Below are positions 24,444 to 32,182 of a stretch of 58,850 bases of DNA, one piece after another. This DNA is from Microbispora corallina (GTDB lineage Bacteria; Actinomycetota; Actinomycetes; Streptosporangiales; Streptosporangiaceae), in contig NZ_BOOC01000051.1 in assembly GCF_016863035.1 (NCBI RefSeq), forward strand, positions 1 through 58,850, read 5' to 3'. Below the pieces are notes generated by a model, which searched no databases, was not told the DNA's origin, and saw only the letters and a program-made list of their open reading frames with translations. The first letter of the stretch is position 1; every line of letters begins with the position of its first letter. The translations under genes were made by a program, and so were the position numbers.

Positions 24444-25877
24444 CTATTCGCCGATGTAGTGCATGACGTGCTTGACCCGCGTGTAGTCGTGCAGGCCGAA
24501 GACGGACAGGTCCTTGCCGTAGCCGGAGTGCTTGAAGCCGCCGTGCGGCATCTCCGACACGAACGGGATGTGGGTGTTGACCCAGACGACGCCGAAGTCG
24601 AGCCTCTTCGACATCCGCATCGCCCGGCCGTGGTCGGAGGTCCAGACCGACCCCGACAGGCCGTAGCGGACGCCGTTCGCCTTGGCGAGGGCGTCGGCCT
24701 CGTCGGTGAAGGTCTGGATCGTCATGACAGGCCCGAAGACCTCGTCCTGGACCATCTCGTCGTCCTGGCGGAGCCCGTCGACGACGGTCGGGGCGAAGAA
24801 GAAGCCCTTGTCGCCGAGGCGGGCGCCGCCCGTGAGGACCTTCGCGTGCTCGGGGAGCCGCTCGAAGAAGCCCTCGACCCTGGCCAGCTGGTTGGGGTTG
24901 TTCAGCGGGCCGAAGTAGGCGTCCTCCTCGTCGAGGCCGCCCACCTTGGTGTTCGCGGCGGCCTCGGTGAGGGCCGCGGCGAACTCGTCGTGAATGCTCT
25001 CGTGCACCAGGATCCGGCAGGCCGCGGTGCAGTCCTGGCCGGCGTTGTACAGGCCCGCCCCGGCGATGCCCTCGGCGACGGCCTTGATGTCCTTGACGTC
25101 CTCGAAGACGACGACCGGGGCCTTGCCGCCCAGCTCCAGGTGGACGCGCTTGAGGTCGTCGGCGGCCGAGCGGGCGACCGACATGCCCGCGCCCACCGAG
25201 CCGGTGATGGCGACCATGCTCGCGGCCGGGTGCGAGACCACCAGGGCGCCGGTCTCGCGGTCGCCGGTGACCACGTTGAAGACGCCGGGCGGAAGCACGT
25301 CGCCCAGGATCTCGGCCAGCTTGAGGGTCGAGGCGGGAGTGGTGTCGGACGGCTTGAGGACGATGGTGTTGCCGGCGGCCAGCGCGGGGGCGATCTTCCA
25401 GACCGCCATCATCATGGGGTAGTTCCACGGGGTGACCTGGCCGACGACGCCGATCGGCTCGTGCCGGATCACGGAGGTGTGGTCGGCGAGGAACTCCCCG
25501 GCGGTCGGGCCCTCCAGCGTGCGGGCGGCGCCGGCGAAGAAACGGAAGTGGTCGGAGGCGACCGGGGTCTCGTCCTCGGCCATCCGGGCGCGCGGCTTGC
25601 CGGTGTTGCGGCACTCCGCCTCGTTGATCTCGTCGGCGCGGGCCTCGATCGCGTCGGCGACCTTCAGCAGCAGCGCGGCGCGCTCGCCCGGCGTCGTCTG
25701 ACCCCACGTCTCGAACGCGGCCGACGCGGCGGCGTACGCGGCGTCGACGTCCTCCTGCCCCGACACCGGCGCCTGAGCGTAGACCTCCCCCGTCGTAGGG
25801 TCTACGACGTCGGAGAAACGGCCGCTCGCTGCGTCGACGAACTTCCCGTTCACGAAGTTCTGGAGACGGGTGGTCAC
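24444..25877 (-). CDS. Aldehyde dehydrogenase, gamma-aminobutyraldehyde type
   Basis: The 477-residue NAD(P)+-dependent enzyme has the cofactor segment VTPWNYPMMMAVWKIAPALAAGN shortened form, HLELGGKAPVVVFED with the general-base Glu, and NAGQDCTAACRI with the catalytic Cys. It matches gamma-aminobutyraldehyde/betaine-aldehyde dehydrogenases (PatD/PuuC-like). In this operon it would oxidise the aldehyde made by the FAD oxidase to GABA. The GTG start is fixed by AGGAGG seven bases upstream; it is the first gene of the leftward operon, divergent from the Lrp-type regulator. Confidence 0.85.
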   Translation of the reverse strand: MTTRLQNFVNGKFVDAASGRFSDVVDPTTGEVYAQAPVSGQEDVDAAYAAASAAFETWGQTTPGERAALLLKVADAIEARADEINEAECRNTGKPRARMAEDETPVASDHFRFFAGAARTLEGPTAGEFLADHTSVIRHEPIGVVGQVTPWNYPMMMAVWKIAPALAAGNTIVLKPSDTTPASTLKLAEILGDVLPPGVFNVVTGDRETGALVVSHPAASMVAITGSVGAGMSVARSAADDLKRVHLELGGKAPVVVFEDVKDIKAVAEGIAGAGLYNAGQDCTAACRILVHESIHDEFAAALTEAAANTKVGGLDEEDAYFGPLNNPNQLARVEGFFERLPEHAKVLTGGARLGDKGFFFAPTVVDGLRQDDEMVQDEVFGPVMTIQTFTDEADALAKANGVRYGLSGSVWTSDHGRAMRMSKRLDFGVVWVNTHIPFVSEMPHGGFKHSGYGKDLSVFGLHDYTRVKHVMHYIGE

Positions 25878-25943
25878 CGTTGACCTCCTGGTGAGGTGGC
25901 TGAGTTGTCGCGACTCTGGCAGACAAACACGACATGAACAAGG

Positions 25944-25979
25944 GATTTCGTGGCTAAGATACCAAATTGCTACGAAATC
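25944..25979. promoter_or_regulatory. Inverted repeat, candidate Lrp-type operator 1
   Basis: GATTTCGTGGC (25944-25954) and GCTACGAAATC (25969-25979) pair at 10 of 11 positions across a 14-bp AT-rich spacer that includes TAAGATACCAAATT. On the minus strand the spacer contains TATCTT, a possible -10 of the aldehyde dehydrogenase operon. A regulator bound here would control that promoter. It lies between the operon and its divergent Lrp/AsnC gene. Confidence 0.5.
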
Positions 25980-25999
25980 GCTTGACAGAGGCGATTGAG

Positions 26000-26035
26000 C
26001 TGACAACATGTCAGACCACGACCGCAACATGTCAG
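26000..26035. promoter_or_regulatory. Palindrome plus 21-bp-spaced repeat, candidate operator 2
   Basis: CTGACA-ACA-TGTCAG (26000-26014) is a perfect palindrome, and its right half CAACATGTCAG (26004-26014) is repeated exactly at 26025-26035, 21 bp or two helical turns away. This same-face spacing is what oligomeric Lrp/AsnC proteins bind cooperatively. The site is 72-107 bp upstream of the regulator's start codon, so it may mediate autoregulation. Confidence 0.5.
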
Positions 26036-26106
26036 GAACGGCCGCGTAACACGAGGTACGTAAGGGCTTCCCCCGCTCGCCCGGCTAGAGAGGACACCCC
26101 CCGAGG

Positions 26107-26595
26107 ATGACGACACCGCCAAGGGTACGCGCGGCCGCCAAGGGTGGGCCGGTGGTGCTGGACGAGATCTCCAAGCAGATCATCGAGCAGCTCCAGACGG
26201 ACGGGCGAAAGCCGTACGCCGCGATCGGCAAGGCGGTGGGGCTGTCGGAGGCGGCGGTTCGCCAGCGGGTGCAGCGGCTGCTCGACCTGGGCGTGATGCA
26301 GATCGTCGCGGTGACCGACCCGCTCACGCTCGGGTTCCCCCGGCAGGCCATGATCTCCATCAAGTGCGAGGGCGACCTGGAGTCGGTCGCCGACGAGCTG
26401 TCGTCGATTGAGGAGATCGACTACGTGGTGCTCACCGCGGGCTCGGTGGACATCATGGTCGAGGTGGTCTGCGAGGGCGACAGCCATCTGCTGGAGATCC
26501 TCGGGAAGATCCGGGCCATCCCGAGCGTGCGGGCGACCGAGACCTTCGTCTACCTCAAGCTCCACAAGCAGACCTATTCCTGGGGCACCCGCTAG
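26107..26595 (+). CDS. Lrp/AsnC family transcriptional regulator
   Basis: The 162-residue protein has an N-terminal helix-turn-helix (about 18-65; DEISKQIIEQLQTDGRKPYA and GLSEAAVRQRVQRLLDLGVM) and a C-terminal RAM ligand-binding domain (about 70-155). It is divergent from the aldehyde dehydrogenase/polyamine-import operon and most likely regulates it in response to an amino acid or amine. The stop codon overlaps the stop of the convergent cyclase gene by 4 bp. The ATG follows a weak CCGAGG. Confidence 0.85.
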   Translation: MTTPPRVRAAAKGGPVVLDEISKQIIEQLQTDGRKPYAAIGKAVGLSEAAVRQRVQRLLDLGVMQIVAVTDPLTLGFPRQAMISIKCEGDLESVADELSSIEEIDYVVLTAGSVDIMVEVVCEGDSHLLEILGKIRAIPSVRATETFVYLKLHKQTYSWGTR

Positions 26596-27233
26596 CCGAT
26601 CCTCGCGACCGCGCGCACGGGCGCGCCGTCGGCCCCCTGGAGCCGGATCGGCAGCAGCGACACCTCGATCGCCCGTCCGGCCGCCTGCGCCTCCAGGAGC
26701 GGATCGAGGTTGCGCAGGTTCTCCGCGATGACGGCGTGCGCGCCGCACAGGGCCCGGTGCGCCGGAAGGTCCTCGGCCGGCGTGGGGTCCACGCTCAGCG
26801 CGTCGATCCCGACCGTGCGCACCCCCGACGCGACGACCAGGCCGGCGGCCTCCGGCGAGAGGAAGGGGTGCTCCAGGTACTCCGTGGTCCCCCACCGGCC
26901 GGCCCACCCCGTCGCGACGAGCAGGATCACTCCGGGCGCGAGATGGGGGGCGAGCGTCTCCGGCGGGATCGGCGACCGCGGCGGCAGCCCGCGCGCGTCG
27001 GCGACCGCCGCCGGGCCTACGAAGCGCTCCAGCGGCAGGTCGTCCAGGGCGGGGAGCGCGTCGTCCACGTGGTACGGCGCGTCCACGTGGGTGCCCGACT
27101 GCGACCCCAGGTGCAGGGCGAGCACGTTGACGCCCTCGGCCGCCGTGGTGAGCGCCGGGACGATCTCCACCTCGGGGTCGCCGGGATAGACCGGCATCCC
27201 GGTGACCAGGGGCACCGACAGGTCGACGAACAC
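26592..27233 (-). CDS. Cyclase-family metal-dependent hydrolase
   Basis: The 213-residue protein belongs to PF04199, with the metal-binding motif SQSGTHVDAPYHV (the HxGTHxDxPxH pattern) and GIDALSVDP downstream. Characterised relatives are kynurenine formamidase and isatin hydrolase, which open amides or lactam rings. It is the last gene of the operon with NCS1 permease, nitrilase-family and ureohydrolase genes, 22 bp after the ureohydrolase. Its substrate is probably a ring or formamide made or imported by that operon; a kynurenine role is not supported by the neighbours. Confidence 0.75.
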   Translation of the reverse strand: MFVDLSVPLVTGMPVYPGDPEVEIVPALTTAAEGVNVLALHLGSQSGTHVDAPYHVDDALPALDDLPLERFVGPAAVADARGLPPRSPIPPETLAPHLAPGVILLVATGWAGRWGTTEYLEHPFLSPEAAGLVVASGVRTVGIDALSVDPTPAEDLPAHRALCGAHAVIAENLRNLDPLLEAQAAGRAIEVSLLPIRLQGADGAPVRAVARIG

Positions 27234-27255
27234 GCTGCCTCGCCTTCTCCAGGGC

Positions 27256-28203
27256 TCAGTGCTTCTCCGTGACCGCGAGGAGGCTCACCAGGTCGTACGC
27301 CACGTGCGAGGCCGCGACCGCGGTCATCTCCGCGTGATCGTACGCCGGGGCGACCTCGACCACGTCCGCCCCGACGAGGTCGCACCCGGCGAGCCCGCGC
27401 AGGATCTCCAGGAGTTCGCGGCTGGTCAGCCCGCCCGCCTCGGGCGTCCCGGTGCCGGGCGCGTGGGCCGGGTCGAGCACGTCGATGTCGACCGACACGT
27501 ACAGCGGCCGGCCGCCGATCCGCTCCCGCAGCGCGGCGGACACCTCGTCGACCCCCCGCCGCATCACGTCGGCGCTGGTGACGACGCCGAACCCCATCCG
27601 GTGGTCGTCGTCGAGGTCCTTCTTCGCGTACAGCGGCCCGCGGATGCCGACGTGACTCAGCGCCTCGGTGTCGAGGACGCCCTCCTCCACGGCCCTGCGG
27701 AACGGCGTGCCGTGGGTGTACTCGGCCCCGAAGTAGGTGTCCCAGGTGTCGAGGTGCGCGTCGAAGTGCAGCAGCGCGACGGGACCGTGCTCCCGGGCCG
27801 CCGCCCGCAGCAGCGGCAGCGCGATCGTGTGGTCGCCGCCGATCGTGACGAGCCGGGTGCCGCCCGCCATGAGCGCGGACGCCGCCCCCTCCAGCGTCTC
27901 GACGGCCTCCCTGATGTCGAACGGGTTGACCGCCACGTCCCCGGCGTCGGCGACCTGCACGGCCTCGAACGGCGACACGTCGAGCCCCGGATGGTACGGC
28001 CGGAGCAGGCGGCTCGCCTCCCGCACGGCGGACGGGCCGAAGCGGGCCCCCGGCCGGTAGGACACGCCGCTGTCGAACGGCACGCCCACCACCGCCACGT
28101 CCGCGCGCTCCACCTCGTCGACGCGCGGCAGCCGCGCGAAGGTCGCGGGCCCCGCGAAGCGCGGGACGCGGGAGGAGTCGACGGGCCCCCGTGGCTCGGT
28201 CAT
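27256..28203 (-). CDS. speB: Agmatinase-family ureohydrolase
   Basis: The 315-residue enzyme has all the binuclear-metal motifs of the arginase/agmatinase family: IGGDHT, HFDAHLDTWD and SVDIDVLDPAHAPGTGTPE. It starts with the conserved PRGPVDSSRVPRFAGPATF of streptomycete agmatinases. It would hydrolyse agmatine or another guanidino compound (for example 4-guanidinobutyrate) to urea and an amine. Specificity cannot be decided from sequence. The ATG overlaps the stop of the nitrilase-family gene (ATGA). Confidence 0.85.
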   Translation of the reverse strand: MTEPRGPVDSSRVPRFAGPATFARLPRVDEVERADVAVVGVPFDSGVSYRPGARFGPSAVREASRLLRPYHPGLDVSPFEAVQVADAGDVAVNPFDIREAVETLEGAASALMAGGTRLVTIGGDHTIALPLLRAAAREHGPVALLHFDAHLDTWDTYFGAEYTHGTPFRRAVEEGVLDTEALSHVGIRGPLYAKKDLDDDHRMGFGVVTSADVMRRGVDEVSAALRERIGGRPLYVSVDIDVLDPAHAPGTGTPEAGGLTSRELLEILRGLAGCDLVGADVVEVAPAYDHAEMTAVAASHVAYDLVSLLAVTEKH

Positions 28204-29066
28204 GACGTGTGCCTGCCCTTCTTCTCGGTGTTCGTGACGTCCCGGCGGCCGTCGTACAGGTCGGCCCGGCGGTCCCGGTGGACGTCGTTGCGCGGCCCGA
28301 TCGCCTTGTCCCGCGCCTCGGACAGGTCGCAGTCGGCCACCAGCACGGCGGCGCGGTCCTGCAGCAGCGGTCCCGCGAGCGGGTAGCCGTCCGGGCCGAT
28401 GATCGAGGTGCCGCACACCCATCCCACGCCCCGCTCGGCGGCGCAGCGGTCGGCGACCGCGACGAACATGCGGTTCGCGGCCGCGGCCACCTGCGCGTGC
28501 GCGACCAGCACCGGCCGCTCCCCCGCCGGCACCGGTGAGGACGGCCAGTTGGTGGAGACCGCCAGCACATCGGCCCCCGCGAGCGCGGCGGCGCGCACCC
28601 ACTCGGGGAACTCCAGGTCGTAGCAGACCATCATCCCGACGCGGCCGATCGCGGTCTCGACCACGGGCGGCCGCCCGCCGCCCGGGGTGAACACGTCCTG
28701 CTCGTCGTGCCACAGGTGGGCCTTGCGGTAGACGGCCCGCAGCCCGCCGGGGTCGACCAGCGCCTGGCTGTTGCGCACCCCGTCGGCGGTCCGCTCGCAG
28801 AACCCGCCGACGATCACCAGATCGTGCGCGCGGGCCAGGCGCTCCCACTGCGACACCGTCGGCCCGTCGGGCGGCTCGGCGAGCGCCCTCGCCTCATCCG
28901 GCCCGCTGAAGACGTAGCCGCTGTTGACGAGCTCGGGCAGCACGACGAGCCGGGCCCCGGCCGCGGCGGCCTCGGCGACCGCGGCGGCCGCCGCCTCCCG
29001 GTTGCCGGCCGCCCGCCCCACCTGCAGGGGGAGCTGCGCGACGGCCACGCGCGCCGGCGGCGTCAC
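28200..29066 (-). CDS. Carbon-nitrogen hydrolase (nitrilase superfamily amidase)
   Basis: The 288-residue enzyme has the Glu-Lys-Cys triad in order: LVVLPELVNSGY (Glu), YRKAHLWHDE (Lys) and MVCYDLEFPEWVR (Cys). It resembles N-carbamoyl-amine amidohydrolases and aliphatic amidases. Beside an agmatinase-family gene, N-carbamoylputrescine or a carbamoyl/amide intermediate is a plausible substrate. It is co-translated with the ureohydrolase through an ATGA overlap and follows the NCS1 permease gene after 91 bp. Confidence 0.82.
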   Translation of the reverse strand: MTPPARVAVAQLPLQVGRAAGNREAAAAAVAEAAAAGARLVVLPELVNSGYVFSGPDEARALAEPPDGPTVSQWERLARAHDLVIVGGFCERTADGVRNSQALVDPGGLRAVYRKAHLWHDEQDVFTPGGGRPPVVETAIGRVGMMVCYDLEFPEWVRAAALAGADVLAVSTNWPSSPVPAGERPVLVAHAQVAAAANRMFVAVADRCAAERGVGWVCGTSIIGPDGYPLAGPLLQDRAAVLVADCDLSEARDKAIGPRNDVHRDRRADLYDGRRDVTNTEKKGRHTS

Positions 29067-29157
29067 GGCCGCACCCCCGCGCGGAGCCCGCCTGACTCCC
29101 CCGGCCGTACGGCGGCCGCGCCGACGGCGGTGGAGGCGGCGGGGGCGTTGGGAGCGG

Positions 29158-30579
29158 TCACAGGCTGACCAGCTCGCGCTCGCTGGCCTCGACGACCGAC
29201 TCCTCGGAGGCGACGTCCAGGGTGCGGCACAGCGTCAGGTAGACGCCGCCGGCCACGACCAGCCCGACCGCGAAGGCGACGTCCACGCCGCCGATGGCGG
29301 CGGCCACCGGCCCGGTGAAGAAGCTCAGCACGACGAACGGGACCATGGCGGCCAGGCCGGCCAGGTAGGAGACGAGCCCGCGCCACGCCCACATCCCGTA
29401 GATGCCGTCCTTGCGGAACAGGTGGGTGATCGCGTAGTGGCCGCGCCGGACGAAGAAGTAGTCGACGAGGTTCACGGCGGTCCAGGGCACGAGGACGTAC
29501 AGCATGATGAGCTGGGCGTTGGTGAACGCGGTCGAGAAGTCCGTGATGAGGACCATGCCGACGAACGCCCACACGACGGCGAGGACGAGGACCGTGACGA
29601 TCCGGATCGACCGCGTCGGTCTCACCGGACGCACCGTGTCCACCGCCGTCACGACCGTCAGCATGCCGCTGTACGCGTTGAGGCCCATGGTGGCCACGAG
29701 CACGAGCACCGACACGACCGTGAGCACGCCGCCGAGACCGGTGACCACGTTCTCCCCCGCGTCGTGGATGCCGACCAGCGGCTCGCTCACCCCGAGGCGG
29801 GTGGCCATCCAGGCGCCGATGGGGATCAGCCACAGCGGGGAGGCCGAGGCGCCGAAGAAGACCGACCACACGATGTGCGAGGTCCTGGTCCGCCGCGGCA
29901 GGTAGCGGGAGTAGTCCGAGACGTACGGCGCGTAGGTGATGTTGTAGGAGGCGGCCACGGCGAACTGGACCATGAAGGCGACCCAGGTGAAGCCCCCGGC
30001 CGCCGGGGCCTTCCCGCCCGCTCCCCCGGCCAGGACGGCGACGGTCAGCACGAGCCACAGCGGCAGCGAGATCCAGAACAGCACCTGGAAGGCCCGGTGC
30101 ATCCAGTCGTAGCCGTAGACGGCGAGCACGGCCGCCACGACGGTGATGACCAGGCCGACCACCGGCTTGCTCCAGCCGAAGACCGCGTTGAGGCCGTTGT
30201 CGACGATGACCGTGTCGATGACGTTGAAGCCGACGTAGGTGAACAGCGTGCCCGCGAGGGCCACCACCACGCCGCGGTACCCGAACTGGGCCCGCGACTG
30301 CACCATCTGCGGCAGCCCGAGCCACGGCCCCTGCGAGGCGTGGAACGCCATGAAGAACGTCCCGAACAGCACGCCGAGGGCGCTGGCGAGCGAGGTCCAC
30401 CCGAGGGACAGGCCCATCGCCGGGCCGATGAAGCCGAGCGCGACCGTGTAAGGCTGGAAGTTGCCGCAGAACCAGAACGGGCCCTGGTGCCAGACCTTGC
30501 CGTGGCGCTCGGTCTCCGGCACGTAGTCGATGGAACGGACCTCGATTCCTCCCGCTGGGGAGGCCGCAGTCGTGGTCAT
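29158..30579 (-). CDS. NCS1 family nucleobase/hydantoin permease
   Basis: The 473-residue protein has about twelve helices and the NCS1 (PF02133) hallmarks: an N-terminal QGPFWFCGNFQPYTVALGF, YVGFNVIDTVIV, and YNITYAPYVSDYSRYLP in the middle. NCS1 members import cytosine, allantoin, hydantoins, uracil or vitamins with a cation. The substrate here is unknown; the partner enzymes suggest a cyclic amide or guanidino compound. AGGAGG five bases before the ATG marks the start. It is the first gene of the leftward operon. Confidence 0.85.
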   Translation of the reverse strand: MTTTAASPAGGIEVRSIDYVPETERHGKVWHQGPFWFCGNFQPYTVALGFIGPAMGLSLGWTSLASALGVLFGTFFMAFHASQGPWLGLPQMVQSRAQFGYRGVVVALAGTLFTYVGFNVIDTVIVDNGLNAVFGWSKPVVGLVITVVAAVLAVYGYDWMHRAFQVLFWISLPLWLVLTVAVLAGGAGGKAPAAGGFTWVAFMVQFAVAASYNITYAPYVSDYSRYLPRRTRTSHIVWSVFFGASASPLWLIPIGAWMATRLGVSEPLVGIHDAGENVVTGLGGVLTVVSVLVLVATMGLNAYSGMLTVVTAVDTVRPVRPTRSIRIVTVLVLAVVWAFVGMVLITDFSTAFTNAQLIMLYVLVPWTAVNLVDYFFVRRGHYAITHLFRKDGIYGMWAWRGLVSYLAGLAAMVPFVVLSFFTGPVAAAIGGVDVAFAVGLVVAGGVYLTLCRTLDVASEESVVEASERELVSL

Positions 30580-30634
30580 ACATTCCTCCTGGTCATGGGG
30601 AGATTGGTCGAGTCTGCCGCCCGCCCGTTCAGCC

Positions 30635-30646
30635 GGACAATTGTCC
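30635..30646. promoter_or_regulatory. Palindrome GGACAATTGTCC between permease and PucR genes
   Basis: A perfect 12-bp palindrome lies in the 93-bp divergent spacer, with an outer inverted pair ATGGGGA (30595-30601) and TCCCCAT (30644-30650). It is 27 bp before the PucR-type start and 56 bp before the permease start, so it is the best operator candidate for the PucR-family regulator. Confidence 0.5.
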
Positions 30647-30672
30647 CCATCACGGGAAATAAGGTGACGTTT

Positions 30673-32181
30673 GTGGATGGGCACAAAGCAGACGACGGCC
30701 CCGCGACCGTCGAGGACCTGGTGCGCTCGCCCGCGCTCCAGCTGCGCGTGGTGGCGGGCGAGCGCGGGCTGGGCCGGTCGGTGTCCTGGGCCCACGTGAG
30801 CGAGCTGGAGGACCCCACCCCCTGGCTGCTCGGCGCCGAGCTGATCATGACGACCGGCATCGGCGTCCCGCGCGGGGCCGCCGCCCAGCGGGCCTATCTC
30901 GAACGGCTCGACGACGCCGGGGTCGCCGGGCTCGCCCTGAGCGCCGGGCTGCACGTGCCGCCGCTGCGCCGCGGGTTCCTCGACGCCGCCGAGGAGCGCG
31001 GGTTCCCGGTGCTGGAGGTGCCGCTGGCCGTCCCGTTCATCGCCGTCGCCCAGGAGGTCGCGGCGGCCGTGCAGGAGGACGCGCGGCAGCGGCTCGGCGC
31101 GCAGCTGCAGGTGTTCGGCGCGCTGCGCTGGCTGGCCTCCGAGGGACTCGACGCGGCCGCGCTGTTCACCCGGCTGGAACGGCTGTCGGGCTACGACGTG
31201 TACCTGAGCACGCCCCAGGGCCGGCCGCTGCTGCCCGGCGTGCCCGTCCCGCCGGACTCGGTGACGCTGCCGTCCTCGGCGGAGGCGCCGCCCACGATCC
31301 CCGGCGGCTTCGCGTTGCCCGTCCCCGCGCCGGACGGCCCGGCCGGGTTCCTCGTGGCGTTCGAGCGGGAGGGCGCGCGCCCGGCGGGGCTGGCCGTCGT
31401 CCAGCACATCGCGACCGTGGCCGCCCTCCAGGTCGCGATGGTGCGCAGCGAGCGCGAGACGCTGCGCCGCCAGGGCGCGGAGACGCTCGCCGAGCTGCTG
31501 CAGGACGCGCTCGACCCGGACACCGCCCGCCGCCGGCTCTCCCGGATCGGCCTGCCGCCGGAGGAGGACGTCGTCCTGCTCGTGGTCCGCGGCGCCGCCG
31601 AGGACGCCGTCGTCCGGGCGTTCGACGAGCACCCCCACCTCATGCTCCGCCACCACCGCGACCTGTACGTGCTCACGCCCTGGTCGTCCCACCCCTCGGG
31701 CGGGCCCGGCGCGGCGAGCGGGCTGCGAGAGGTCCCGGGCATCGCGGTCGGCGTCAGCAGGCCGCTGCGGCCGGGACGCTCGCTGCGGGTGGCCCAGCGG
31801 GAGGCTTCGTGGGCGGCGTCGAGGGCCGCCGAGTCGGGCCAGCCCGTCGTCGGCTACGGCGAGGACACGACGGGCCGCTGGCTGCCCGACGACGTCGGCG
31901 TGCTGTCCGGCCTGGTCGAGCACGTGCTCGGCGACGTCCTGCGCTACGACGCCGAGCACGGCTCGGGCCTCGTCGCCTCCGTCCGGACGTGGATGGAGCG
32001 CGACCGCCGGGTGGACGACGCGGCCAGGGCCCTGCACGTCCACCCGAACACGCTGTCCTACCGGCTGCGCAGGTTCGGGGCGCTTACCGGCCGCGACCTG
32101 TCCGCGACCGGTGACTTCGCCGAGGTGTGGCTGGCGATCCGGGCCGCCGGGCAGCTCGGCCGGATCACCTGGGGTCCGTGA
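30673..32181 (+). CDS. PucR family transcriptional regulator
   Basis: The 502-residue protein has an N-terminal purine-catabolism-regulator domain (PF07905, about 10-125; LRVVAGERGLGRSVSWAHVS) and a central region. Its C-terminal PucR helix-turn-helix (PF13556, about 430-490) contains VDDAARALHVHPNTLSYRLR. It is divergent from the NCS1-nitrilase-ureohydrolase-cyclase operon and presumably regulates it. In Streptomyces coelicolor the PucR-type regulator EpuRI controls polyamine utilisation, which fits this island. The start is uncertain: GTG at 30673 has AGGTGA five bases upstream; GTG at 30664 adds three residues. Confidence 0.85.
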   Translation: MDGHKADDGPATVEDLVRSPALQLRVVAGERGLGRSVSWAHVSELEDPTPWLLGAELIMTTGIGVPRGAAAQRAYLERLDDAGVAGLALSAGLHVPPLRRGFLDAAEERGFPVLEVPLAVPFIAVAQEVAAAVQEDARQRLGAQLQVFGALRWLASEGLDAAALFTRLERLSGYDVYLSTPQGRPLLPGVPVPPDSVTLPSSAEAPPTIPGGFALPVPAPDGPAGFLVAFEREGARPAGLAVVQHIATVAALQVAMVRSERETLRRQGAETLAELLQDALDPDTARRRLSRIGLPPEEDVVLLVVRGAAEDAVVRAFDEHPHLMLRHHRDLYVLTPWSSHPSGGPGAASGLREVPGIAVGVSRPLRPGRSLRVAQREASWAASRAAESGQPVVGYGEDTTGRWLPDDVGVLSGLVEHVLGDVLRYDAEHGSGLVASVRTWMERDRRVDDAARALHVHPNTLSYRLRRFGALTGRDLSATGDFAEVWLAIRAAGQLGRITWGP

Positions 32182-32182
32182 C

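Noticed and set aside
28924..30672. A plus-strand frame continuous with the PucR-type regulator that would extend it by several hundred residues.
   Set aside because: The extension runs antisense to the NCS1 permease and amidase genes and is low-complexity; PucR proteins start where the proposed GTG lies.
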